NCBI GenBank assembly: GCA_035701285.1
Contig: DASSNT010000032.1
Coordinates: forward strand, 22,690-86,689
Direction: 5' to 3'
Length of the DNA stretch: 64,000 nt
DNA from: DASSBR01 sp035701285
GTDB taxonomy: Bacteria; Pseudomonadota; Gammaproteobacteria; Natronospirales; DASSBR01
Shown: piece after piece, positions 31,795 through 39,826 of the stretch
Position numbering within the stretch: position 1 is the stretch's first letter
How the letters are laid out: the number at the start of each line of letters is the position of its first letter
The notes under the pieces: model-generated
Seen by the model: the letters and a program-made list of their open reading frames with translations, nothing else
What the model was told of the DNA's origin: nothing
The model's database searches: none
Program-made: the position numbers and the translations under genes

Positions 31795-33141
31795 GTGGCC
31801 TTTTCTTTTCTGAATGGCTATGCCAACGATGCGCCCGTCGCCTGGCACGATGGGCGCGCTGTCGGGCGGCACGAGTTTGCGGCCGACGTGGCGGCGCTTC
31901 GAGCGCGTTTGCCGGTTGCCCGGTACCTGATCAACCTTTGCGACAACCGCTATGCCTTTCTGACGGCGTTCGCCGCGGCGCTGGCAGACCGGCGCATTAC
32001 GCTGCTGCCGCCGGATGCCGGCGATGCAGGCCTGCTGGGTCTTTGCCGGCAGTACGAAGCCGCCGCCGTTGTTTCCGATCGGTCGCTGCCGTCGCTGCCG
32101 GTCCCGGTTTGTCAGTGGCGCCGCGCTGGCGGCGACAGTGGGAAAGCGAATGCCGTCCCGGCATCGTTTTCATCCGACCAGACGGCCGTGGTCGTACATA
32201 CCTCCGGGAGTACCGGCGCGCCGCAGCCGCACATCAAGACATGGGGCGCGCTGGTGCGGCGCGCGCGTGCTGTGGGAGCGCGATTGGCACTCAAAGAGAG
32301 CCGCATCGCCGCAGTTGTAGCCACCGTGCCTTCCCAGCACATGTACGGCATCGAAAACGCGATCATGCTGCCGCTGCAGCATGGACTCGCGGTGCATGGC
32401 GAGCGGCCGCTGTTTCCGGCCGATGTGGCTGCCGCCCTCGACAAGCCGTCCCTGCTGGTGACCACGCCAATTCACCTGCGGGCTTTTACTGCGGCCGGGG
32501 TCGGTTGCACAGGCGTACGATTGATTTTGTCGTCGACGGCACCGCTCGCGATCGAGCAGGCGCGACGGGCGGAAGATTCCCTGGGCGCGCCCGTTGTCGA
32601 AATATATGGCAGCACTGAAACCGGTGTCGTCGCCACCCGGCGCACCAGCAGCGCCGATGAATGGCGCCTGCTCGAGTCTTTGCGGCTGCGGACGGAGTGC
32701 GGCGCGGTGCTCCTCGACGACGGTGGAGCCGATGTTGTCGTGGAGCTGCACGACTGCATCGAACTGCTCGGTGACGGCCGGTTCCGGCTGGGGCCGCGCG
32801 CGCAGGACATCGTCAAAGTGGCCGGCAAACGCGCTTCGCTCGCGGCGCTCACCGAGTCGTTGTGCGCCATCGCGGGGGTCGAGGACGCGGCATTCCTTGC
32901 GCCACACGAGCATGACGAGGCCGCATCGCGGCTGATTGCGTTCGTTGTTGCCCCACGCTGCAGTGAAGCGGAAATTGCCGCAAAGCTGCGGGCGCGTATC
33001 GACCCGATATTCCTGCCGCGACCGCTGGTCAAGGTCGAGGCACTGCCGCGCAATGCCACCGGAAAGCTTCCGCGCGAAGCGCTCCAGGAGCTGTGGGAAA
33101 CGATTGCGTCAGGATGGACGCGTAGCTCAGATGCCGTCTGA
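31795..33141 (+). CDS. AMP-dependent aryl/acyl ligase of arylpolyene type (ApeH/XanA2-like)
   Basis: A 448-residue adenylating enzyme. The ATP-binding loop HTSGSTGAPQPHIK (about residues 135-148), YGSTETG and the C-terminal LPRNATGKLPREAL with the catalytic Lys are present. The A7-A8 hinge is short (RLGPRAQDIVKVAGKRASL). Its size and position next to an ACP fit ligases that activate hydroxybenzoate and load it onto ACP in arylpolyene and xanthomonadin synthesis. Substrate is inferred from that family only. It starts with GTG. Confidence 0.78.
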   Translation: MAFSFLNGYANDAPVAWHDGRAVGRHEFAADVAALRARLPVARYLINLCDNRYAFLTAFAAALADRRITLLPPDAGDAGLLGLCRQYEAAAVVSDRSLPSLPVPVCQWRRAGGDSGKANAVPASFSSDQTAVVVHTSGSTGAPQPHIKTWGALVRRARAVGARLALKESRIAAVVATVPSQHMYGIENAIMLPLQHGLAVHGERPLFPADVAAALDKPSLLVTTPIHLRAFTAAGVGCTGVRLILSSTAPLAIEQARRAEDSLGAPVVEIYGSTETGVVATRRTSSADEWRLLESLRLRTECGAVLLDDGGADVVVELHDCIELLGDGRFRLGPRAQDIVKVAGKRASLAALTESLCAIAGVEDAAFLAPHEHDEAASRLIAFVVAPRCSEAEIAAKLRARIDPIFLPRPLVKVEALPRNATGKLPREALQELWETIASGWTRSSDAV

Positions 33142-33165
33142 CAAGCGCCGTCTTCCAGGTGGCAG

Positions 33166-34341
33166 ATGACGCCGATATCCGTCAGCGCATACACCGCTAC
33201 CAACGCCGCCGGAACCGGCCGCGCGGCGCTGCTGAATGCCCTGGTTGAGCGACGCTCCGGGCTGGCGCCGCTGCGGGAATACTCGGATCTGGAAGCATTC
33301 GTCGGCGAAATGGCCGGTCTTGATGCCATGCCGGTCGCGGCGGAGTTCGCGGAATACGACTGCCGCAATCACCGCCTCGCGCAACTGGCGCTGGATCAGG
33401 ACGGGTTTCGCGCGGCCGTGGCTCGCGCCGCCGCGCGCCACGGGGGCGGGCGCGTCGCGGTCGTCATGGCAACCAGCACGTCGGGTATCCGCGAGACCGA
33501 GGACGCCTACGACTATATGGCGGCGCAGGGGCGGCTGCCGGACGACTTTTGTTTCGACACCACGCACAGCATTCATTCGCTGGGGGAATTCGTGCGCCTG
33601 GCGTTACGCCTGGCCGGGCCGGCTTTCACGATCTCGACCGCCTGTTCGTCAAGCGCGAAAGTCTTCGCCAGCGCCGCGCGTCTGATCGCCGCCGGTGTCG
33701 TTGATGCAGCGGTGGTCGGCGGCGTCGACACGCTGTGCCGTAATACCTTGTACGGCTTCAATTCACTGCAACTGGTGTCGCGCGAGCCGTGCCGGCCGTG
33801 CGATCGTGATCGCGACGGCATCAGCATCGGCGAGGGAGCAGGCTTCGCCTTGCTGGAACGCGGGGATGCCGACGGCTTGCGGCTCATCGGCTATGGCGAA
33901 AGCAGCGACGCCTGGCATATGTCCGCGCCGCATCCAAATGGACGCGGCGCACAGGCGGCGATGCGCTCCGCTTTGCGGTGCGCCGGCGTCGATGCTGCCG
34001 CAATCGATTACATCAATCTGCACGGCACCGCCAGCATTATCAACGACCGTATCGAAGACAAGGCGGTGGCGGCGGTGTTTGGCGGCACCAGGCCGTGCAG
34101 CTCGACCAAAGGCTGGACCGGACATACCCTCGGCGCCGCCGGCGCGACCGAGGCGGTCATCGCTTGCCTGTGCCTGGAGAACGGACTGGCGCCGGGCTGC
34201 CTGAACTCGGCCAGCGTGGATCCGACGTTCGCCAGCCGGGTGCTGCTGGACAACGACAGTCGGACATTGCGCCGGGTGTTGAGTAACTCGTTGGGGTTTG
34301 CGGGCAACAATTGCAGCCTGATTTTCGAGCGCTGCGGATGA
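33166..34341 (+). CDS. beta-ketoacyl-ACP synthase of arylpolyene type
   Basis: A 391-residue FabF-like condensing enzyme. The complete Cys-His-His set is visible: Cys160 in STACSSSAK, His286 in NLHGTAS and His320 in KGWTGHTLGAAGA, plus the SLGFAGNNCSLI C-terminus, so it should be active. AGGTGG precedes the ATG. The directly following gene encodes a shorter ketosynthase-like protein, and the two probably form an alpha/beta heterodimer that sets chain length, as in arylpolyene systems. Confidence 0.85.
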   Translation: MTPISVSAYTATNAAGTGRAALLNALVERRSGLAPLREYSDLEAFVGEMAGLDAMPVAAEFAEYDCRNHRLAQLALDQDGFRAAVARAAARHGGGRVAVVMATSTSGIRETEDAYDYMAAQGRLPDDFCFDTTHSIHSLGEFVRLALRLAGPAFTISTACSSSAKVFASAARLIAAGVVDAAVVGGVDTLCRNTLYGFNSLQLVSREPCRPCDRDRDGISIGEGAGFALLERGDADGLRLIGYGESSDAWHMSAPHPNGRGAQAAMRSALRCAGVDAAAIDYINLHGTASIINDRIEDKAVAAVFGGTRPCSSTKGWTGHTLGAAGATEAVIACLCLENGLAPGCLNSASVDPTFASRVLLDNDSRTLRRVLSNSLGFAGNNCSLIFERCG

Positions 34342-35126
34342 AAGTATGGCTTGAGGGCATCGGCATCTGGGGGCCCGGCATGACCGGCTGGGCCGGTTGC
34401 CGGGCACGGCTGACCTGCGGGTCCGGCAAGCTTGACGATTTCCGGGAACCACCGGCTGCCGTATTGCCGGCGCAGGAACGGCGGCGCAGCACTGCCAGCG
34501 TCCGTCTGGCAGCGGAAGTTGCCGCGCAGGTCTGCGCAGCCGCCGGGCGCGACGCGGCAGATTATGCGACCGTGTCGGCATCGAGCGTCGGCGACCTCGC
34601 CACGGTAGACGCCATTTGCAGGGCGCTGGTGGCTGATGCGCGGCTGCTGTCGCCCACCCGGTTTCACAATTCGGTGCACAACGCCCCCGGCGGCTATTGG
34701 AGCATCGTGAGCGGTTGCGAGCAGCCGGCCAATGCATTGGCCGCCGGTCCTGCGTCGTTCGCTGCCGGTCTTCTCGAAGCGGCGGTTCAATGCGCCTTGG
34801 AGGCGCGCCCGGTGATGTTGCTGGTTTACGATCTGCCGGGGCCTTCGCCGCTGGCCGAGGCGGCCGGCATCGGCGCCGGCTTTGCAGCGGCATTAGGGTT
34901 GAGTCCCGCGCCCGCTGCCGGCGCGCCGGCATTGGAAATCCGCTATGATGAAAATCAGACGCCGGAGACGGTCATGGAGGACCCGGCGCTTGAAGCGCTG
35001 CGTCGCGGCGCGCCCGGCGCCCGATGCCTGCCGTTGCTGTCGGCAGTCGCAGGCGGCGCAGGCGGCGCCGTGAAGCTGGGCATGGGAGCCGGAAGCCTGG
35101 CCATCACAGTCAGTCCGGCACAATGA
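34338..35126 (+). CDS. ketosynthase-like chain-length-factor subunit
   Basis: A 262-residue protein resembling the N-terminal half of a ketosynthase (PF13723-like), without an active-site Cys. The segment SVHNAPGGYWSIVSGC is typical of the chain-length-factor-like partners (ApeC type) in arylpolyene clusters. It overlaps the preceding ketosynthase by ATGA, which supports stoichiometric complex formation. Catalytically inactive by inspection; role as partner subunit inferred from family. Confidence 0.75.
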   Translation: MKVWLEGIGIWGPGMTGWAGCRARLTCGSGKLDDFREPPAAVLPAQERRRSTASVRLAAEVAAQVCAAAGRDAADYATVSASSVGDLATVDAICRALVADARLLSPTRFHNSVHNAPGGYWSIVSGCEQPANALAAGPASFAAGLLEAAVQCALEARPVMLLVYDLPGPSPLAEAAGIGAGFAAALGLSPAPAAGAPALEIRYDENQTPETVMEDPALEALRRGAPGARCLPLLSAVAGGAGGAVKLGMGAGSLAITVSPAQ

Positions 35127-35151
35127 AATCATAACGACGCAAGGAAGCAAA

Positions 35152-35889
35152 ATGCCGGTAGCCGACGCCGTTGTAGTGGTGATTCCCGCTTATGAGGAAG
35201 AGGAAACAATAACGTCTGTCGTCGCCGGGGCGCGACAGCAGATTTTGACGGTCATCGTCGTGGACGACGGCTCCACCGACGCAACCGGCGCTCGCGCTGC
35301 TGCGGCGGGTGCAACCGTGCTGACGCACCCGAAGAATCAGGGCAAGGCGGCGGCCTTGCGCAGCGGATTCGACTGGGCGCTCCGTCTGGGGGCGCGCGCG
35401 GTGATCACGCTGGACGGCGACGGACAGCACGATCCGGCGGACATCCCGCGGCTCGTTGATGCCGCGGATCGGCGTCCTGGCGCGCTGATCATCGGCGCCC
35501 GCAGTTCGCGCCGGGAAGGCGCCCCGCGGGCACGGTACTGGGCCAATGGTGTCGCGGATTTCTGGATTTCCCGCGCCGCCGGCTGCCGCATCAGCGACAG
35601 CCAGTCCGGATTCAGGCTATATCCGGAAGCGCTGCTGAGAAGCTGCCGACTCGCGGTAACCAGGGAGAAGAGCTTCGTGTTTGAAAGCGAAATTTTGATT
35701 GACGCGGCGCTCTCCGGCTATCCGGTGGTGGCGGTCCCGGTAGCGAGTCGCTACCCCGTGAACGCGCGCAAGAGTCATTTCCGTCCGGTAGTCGACATCA
35801 GCCGGATCGTCCGCATGGTCGCCTGGAAGATCGTCTCCGGACGCCACCTGCCCGAACGCGCCTCGGCGCCGAGGTCCGAAACCCGATGA
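35152..35889 (+). CDS. GT-A glycosyltransferase family 2
   Basis: A 245-residue single-domain glycosyltransferase. VVVVIPAYEEEETI, VVDDGSTDATG and the TLDGDGQHDPADIPRL metal-binding region are present, as in dolichol-phosphate-mannose-synthase-like GT2 enzymes. No membrane helices are evident. Family 2 transferases occur in xanthomonadin and arylpolyene loci, where they may glycosylate the polyene or its lipid anchor. The donor and acceptor are unknown. AAGGAAG precedes the ATG, and the stop overlaps the next gene by ATGA. Confidence 0.82.
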   Translation: MPVADAVVVVIPAYEEEETITSVVAGARQQILTVIVVDDGSTDATGARAAAAGATVLTHPKNQGKAAALRSGFDWALRLGARAVITLDGDGQHDPADIPRLVDAADRRPGALIIGARSSRREGAPRARYWANGVADFWISRAAGCRISDSQSGFRLYPEALLRSCRLAVTREKSFVFESEILIDAALSGYPVVAVPVASRYPVNARKSHFRPVVDISRIVRMVAWKIVSGRHLPERASAPRSETR

Positions 35890-37115
35890 AAACCGACATT
35901 CTGGTCATTGGCGGCGGCCCCGGCGGCTCGACTGCCGCAACGCTGCTCGCTCGACAGGGCTGGCAGGTCACGCTGCTGGAAAAGGCGCATCATCCCCGAT
36001 TTCATATCGGCGAATCGCTGCTGCCGATGAACATGCCGATCCTGCAGGAGCTGGGGGTATTCGATGCCGTCGCGAAGATCGGCGTGCCCAAGCATGGCGC
36101 CGACTTTGCCGGTCCAACTGACACTTCTTTCAGTACTTATTACTTCCGCGACGCGCTCAGGTGCCGCTTTCCTCACGCATTCCAGGTCAAGCGCGAGGAA
36201 TTTGACGAACTGCTGTTCCGTCATGCGGCGGCTAACGGCGTGATTGCACGCGAAGGCGTGCAGGTCGAACAGGTGGCCTGGGAGGCGGACGGGCGCGCGG
36301 TTGCGGAGATCGTGGACGAAGTCGGCAACCGGTCCCGCATCGAGGCGCGCTACGTGGTGGATGCCAGCGGCCGCGATACTCTGCTGGCCAACCAGTTCAA
36401 GCTCAAGCGCCAGAACCCGAAGCACCGCAGCGCGGCGATGTATGCGCATTTTCGCGGCGTGACGGGCCGCAATGGCCAGGACGCGGGCAACATCGGCATC
36501 TATTGGATTGAGCACGGCTGGGGCTGGATGATTCCGCTGCGTAACGGGATCACGAGCGTCGGTTGTGTCTGCTGGCCGGAGTATCTCAAGCAGCGCCGCG
36601 GCATCGCGCAGGACAAGTTCCTGCTGGACACGTTGCGCGCGGTGCCGTCGATGTGGAGCCGACTGGAAAACGCGGAGATGGTGTCGGACGTGATGATGGC
36701 GGGCAATTATTCCTATGATTGCTCGCAGATCGCCGGCAAGGGCTGGATCATGGTCGGCGATGCCTTTTCCTTTCTTGACCCGGTATTTTCCTCCGGCGTC
36801 TACCTGGCGATGTCGAGCGCACGGCGTGCTGCCGCCGCGGTGGACGCGATTTTGCGCAAGCCGGCCCGCGAAGGGGCTTTGCAGCGGCGCTACGAGCGCG
36901 AGACGCGGAGCGGGCTGAAGAAGTTTTCGTGGTTTATCTATCGGTTTACGACGCCGACGATCCAGAAGCTGTTTAACCAGCCGCGCAATACCTTGCAAAT
37001 TCAGCAGGCGGTCACGTCGATGCTCGCCGGAGACGTGTATCGTAACCGGCCGGCTGATCGGCGCTTGCTGTTGTTCAAATTGATTTATCGCCTTACCGGG
37101 GCTCGTGCCGCTTAG
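35886..37115 (+). CDS. FAD-dependent halogenase-like oxidoreductase
   Basis: A 409-residue flavoprotein of the tryptophan/phenol halogenase superfamily. It has the dinucleotide-binding GGGPGGSTAA (residues 9-18), HIGESLLPMNMPIL, a candidate catalytic Lys69 in VPKHGADF, and the WxWxIP signature (Trp212, Trp214, Ile216, Pro217) that separates halogenases from monooxygenases. GDAFSFLDPVFSSGV closes the FAD site. Xanthomonadins are brominated aryl polyenes, so halogenation of the polyene head is the leading guess. A dehydrogenase role without halogenation cannot be excluded. Confidence 0.75.
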   Translation: MKTDILVIGGGPGGSTAATLLARQGWQVTLLEKAHHPRFHIGESLLPMNMPILQELGVFDAVAKIGVPKHGADFAGPTDTSFSTYYFRDALRCRFPHAFQVKREEFDELLFRHAAANGVIAREGVQVEQVAWEADGRAVAEIVDEVGNRSRIEARYVVDASGRDTLLANQFKLKRQNPKHRSAAMYAHFRGVTGRNGQDAGNIGIYWIEHGWGWMIPLRNGITSVGCVCWPEYLKQRRGIAQDKFLLDTLRAVPSMWSRLENAEMVSDVMMAGNYSYDCSQIAGKGWIMVGDAFSFLDPVFSSGVYLAMSSARRAAAAVDAILRKPAREGALQRRYERETRSGLKKFSWFIYRFTTPTIQKLFNQPRNTLQIQQAVTSMLAGDVYRNRPADRRLLLFKLIYRLTGARAA

Positions 37116-37132
37116 CGTTTGGTCTCACGCGA

Positions 37133-37244
37133 GAGAGGCGGCGCGGCACCGTCTTCCAGGGACGCCGTGAATACGTCCCTGTAGGCTGCGGTCGCAGCAT
37201 CCATGCTGCTCACGCCCCTGGAAGACGGCGCCGCACCGCCTCTC
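37133..37244 (+). repeat. 3'-end palindromic repeat, family 1, copy C
   Basis: Arms 37133-37161 and 37216-37244 pair at 27 of 29 positions. The loop carries ACGCCGTGAATACGTCCC, TGTAGGCT and an internal GCAGC/GCTGC hairpin. It begins 17 nt after the halogenase-like gene stop, in the same orientation. Loop blocks are shared with copies B and D while the stem sequence is unrelated. Confidence 0.9.
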
Positions 37245-37319
37245 CGAACCGTTGAGGCCTCATTCGAGCGATCCATATGGGTCTCAAAATCGGCCGCGAC
37301 TCGTTGGGGGCATCCCCTG

Positions 37320-37325
37320 TATAAT
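37320..37325 (+). promoter_or_regulatory. candidate -10 box upstream of the 262-bp element and tRNA-Leu
   Basis: A perfect TATAAT with no good -35 at 17-nt spacing. A transcript from here would start almost exactly at the left end of the 37330-37591 element and run into tRNA-Leu. The tRNA has no other clear promoter nearby. Confidence 0.4.
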
Positions 37326-37329
37326 GGGT

Positions 37330-37591
37330 GTGGTCTTCCAAGACAATATTTCCGGTTTCAGCGCCCCGGAGAGTCGTCCGGGCAAGGCGCCGAGCCGAAA
37401 GCGTAGCCGCCTACGGTGAGGATTGGCAACGCAGCACGGGCGGCTCTCCGGGGCGCCCGAAGGGAGTTCGCCTGCCGGCCCCTGGCCGCGTTGCGGCGAC
37501 TTGACATGGATGGCCATGCCGGCGTCACCGCGCCTTGCCAGGAACCGGCAGGCGAGCTCTGAAATCCGGCAATATTGTCTTGGAAGACCAC
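37330..37591 (+). repeat. 262-bp element with long terminal inverted repeats next to tRNA-Leu
   Basis: The first 21 bases (from GTGGTCTTCCAAGACAATATT) are perfectly inverted at the right end, and the match continues imperfectly to about 33 bases. Inside are further stems: about 37359-37379 with 37439-37458, CGTAG/CTACG, and GTTCGCCTGCCGG with CCGGCAGGCGAGC, which encloses CCTGGC/GCCAGG. The whole can fold as a multi-branched structure. It ends 4 nt before the tRNA. No target duplication or coding sequence is convincing. It could be a MITE or a structured leader. Confidence 0.8.
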
Positions 37592-37595
37592 TTGC

Positions 37596-37683
37596 GCGAA
37601 AGTGGCGGAACTGGTAGACGCGCTGGCTTTAGGTGCCAGTGGGGCGCTCCCCCGTGAGAGTTCGAGTCTCTCCTTTCGCACCA
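37596..37683 (+). tRNA. tRNA-Leu (anticodon TAG)
   Basis: An 88-nt class II tRNA: acceptor GCGAAAG/CTTTCGC, anticodon stem CTGGC/GCCAG with TAG in the loop, long variable arm (GGGGCGCTCCCCC region), T-loop TTCGAGT, and encoded CCA at 37681-37683. It reads CUA and related Leu codons. Confidence 0.97.
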
Positions 37684-37756
37684 CGATTCAGGTCTTCAAT
37701 TTTCCTGTCATCATTCATTCTCAACGTTTCCAGAACATCAAAGAGGTAGACCCGGC

Positions 37757-39089
37757 ATGGAGGTTTCAGTCGAATCAACCGGCGCACTTGAGCGCCGTAT
37801 GCGGGTGCAGATCCCGTCCGAGCAGGTGGAAAGCGAGGTGGACAAGCGCCTGCAGTCGGTGGGCCAGCGCGCCAAGCTGAAAGGTTTCCGGCCCGGCAAG
37901 GTGCCGATGAAGGTTGTGCGCCAGCAGTATGGCGCGGAAGTGCGCCAGGACGTGGTGCGCGATCTGCTGCAGTCGAGTTGGGTCGATGCGATCAAGGAGC
38001 AGCAACTGGAGCCTGCCGGCGGGCCGAAGATCGACGATATCAGCGCCGAGCCCGGTTCAAACATGGAATATACGGCCATCTTCGAGGTGTATCCGGAGAT
38101 CAAGGTCGACAACGTCGACAAACTCAAGGTTTCGCGCCCGGAGGTTGAAATTCAGCCGGCTGACATCGACAGCATGCTTGAGCGCCTGCGCGAGCAGAAT
38201 GCGTCCTTCGAGCCGGTTGAGCGGCCGGCAGCCGAGGGCGACCAGGTGAAGGTTGATTTCCACGGCACGAAGGATGGCAAGGCCTTTCCGGGCGGTCATG
38301 GCGAGAACGTCGACGTCGTGCTCGGCGAGGGCCGTATGATTCCGGGCTTCGAGTCCGGTATCGAGGGCATGAGCGCCGGCGAAGAGCGCGACATCGAGGT
38401 GACTTTCCCGGACGAGTACCCGGTTGAGGACCTGAAGGGCCAGAAGGCCAATTTCCATCTGAAGGCGCACGAGGTGGCCGAGCGCCGGGTGCCGGGTGCC
38501 GGAGATCGATGACGAGTTTGTCAAAAAGTTCGGCATCGAGTCTGGCGGCGTGGACGCGTTGCGCGACAAGATTCGCGACAACATGCAGCGCGAGCTGGAT
38601 GAAAATGTCCGCACCAAGTTGAAAAATCAGCTTATGGACCAATTATTCGAAGCTAACCCGGTCGATGTGCCCGCGGCGCTGGTCGAAAACGAGGTCCAGC
38701 GCGTGCGCGAGGACACGCTGCGGCGGATGGGCATCAACGACCCGAAGCAGGCGCCGGACCTGCCGAACGATATGTTCGAGGAGCAGGCCCGCAAGCGGGT
38801 CGGGCTCGGCCTGCTGATCGGCGAGTTGATCAAGCGCGAGGAGATCAAGGCGGACGAGGAGCGCGTGCAGCAGAAGCTTGAAGCGATTACGGCGAGCTAT
38901 GGCGAATCGGAACAGATGATTCGCGCCTACCGCGCCAATGCCGATGCAATGCGTCAGGTTGAAAGCCTGGTGCTGGAAGACCAGGTGACGGACTGGCTGC
39001 TGGAGCGCGCTGACGTCACTGCCGAGCCGAGCAGTTTTGCTGCAGTGATGGGGATGGAACCGGCTGCGGCCGAAGAGGAGAAATCATGA
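37757..39089 (+). pseudogene. tig: trigger factor, split by a 7-bp duplication frameshift
   Basis: The two fragments together would encode a trigger factor of normal length (about 440 residues), the ribosome-bound chaperone. Fragment 1 (37757-38512) has the ribosome-binding GFRPGKVP at residues 43-50 and the FKBP-like domain. Fragment 2 (from 38496) carries the C-terminal chaperone arms. The break is a direct tandem duplication of GGGTGCC at 38487-38493 and 38494-38500; removing one copy restores ERRVPEIDDEF perfectly. Fragment 2 could be translated separately from GTG 38496. A real mutation or an assembly error are both possible. The gene overlaps clpP by ATGA. Confidence 0.9.
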
Positions 39090-39718
39090 GCAAGTTCGAG
39101 AACGGCTTCGAGGGGGGGCGCGCCCAGGGTTTGGTGCCGATGGTGGTCGAGCAGACTGCCCGCGGCGAGCGTGCCTACGACATCTATTCCCGCCTCCTCA
39201 AGGAGCGGCTGATCTTTATTGTCGGGCCGATCGAGGACCACATGGCGAACCTGATCGTGGCCCAGTTGCTGTTCCTCGAGTCGGAGAACCCGGACAAGGA
39301 CATCCAGCTTTACATTAATTCGCCCGGCGGTTCGGTGAGCGCGGGTCTCGCCATTTACGACACCATGCAGTTCATCAAGCCGCAGGTCAGCACGCTATGC
39401 ACCGGCATGGCGGCCAGCATGGGCGCGGTGCTGCTGACGGCTGGCGCGGCCGGCAAACGCTACGCGCTGCCCAACTCGCGGGTGATGATTCACCAGCCTT
39501 CGGGCGGCTTTCAGGGCCAGCAGTCGGACGTGGAAATCCATGCCCGCGAGATGCTGCGGGTGCGCGACGCGCTCAACCAGATCATCTCGAAGCACACTGG
39601 TCAGCCGATCGAACAGGTGCGGTCCGACACCGAGCGCGACCGCTTCATGAGCGGCGAGGACGCCGTCGAGTACGGCCTGATCGACTCGGTGCTGGAGCAG
39701 CGTGCCGCGGCCAAATAA
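39086..39718 (+). CDS. clpP: ATP-dependent Clp protease proteolytic subunit
   Basis: A 210-residue serine peptidase forming the barrel that degrades proteins delivered by ClpX or ClpA. The catalytic Ser lies in GMAASMGAVLL and the His in MIHQPSGG. The INSPGGSVSAGLAIYD oxyanion region is intact. The start overlaps the tig stop by ATGA, so translation of clpP would normally be coupled to tig. The intact reading of fragment 2 should keep that coupling only if fragment 2 is translated. Confidence 0.97.
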   Translation: MSKFENGFEGGRAQGLVPMVVEQTARGERAYDIYSRLLKERLIFIVGPIEDHMANLIVAQLLFLESENPDKDIQLYINSPGGSVSAGLAIYDTMQFIKPQVSTLCTGMAASMGAVLLTAGAAGKRYALPNSRVMIHQPSGGFQGQQSDVEIHAREMLRVRDALNQIISKHTGQPIEQVRSDTERDRFMSGEDAVEYGLIDSVLEQRAAAK

Positions 39719-39774
39719 CGCGGCACGACCGCGACCGGTCGTTTGTCGGCGCCAAACGGCTTTGCGCGTCGAGC

Positions 39775-39800
39775 CTCGCATGCTATACATGACATGCGAG
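39775..39800 (+). promoter_or_regulatory. palindrome around candidate clpX promoter
   Basis: CTCGCATG (39775-39782) and CATGCGAG (39793-39800) are a perfect 8-bp inverted repeat flanking TATACA, a possible -10 box, 27 nt before the clpX start. A weak -35 (TTTGCG, 39761-39766) is spaced 17 nt upstream. It could be an operator or simply an mRNA hairpin. Confidence 0.4.
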
Positions 39801-39826
39801 CAAATAGCGAGCTAGACACGAGGTAA

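Noticed and set aside
31526..37683. Genomic island integrated at tRNA-Leu
   Set aside because: No integrase, no duplicated tRNA 3' end at the other boundary, and the genes lie 5' of the tRNA, opposite to usual integration.
37358..37684. Minus-strand frames across the tRNA-Leu element
   Set aside because: They read through tRNA-Leu and the inverted-repeat element; such frames are artefacts of structured repeats.
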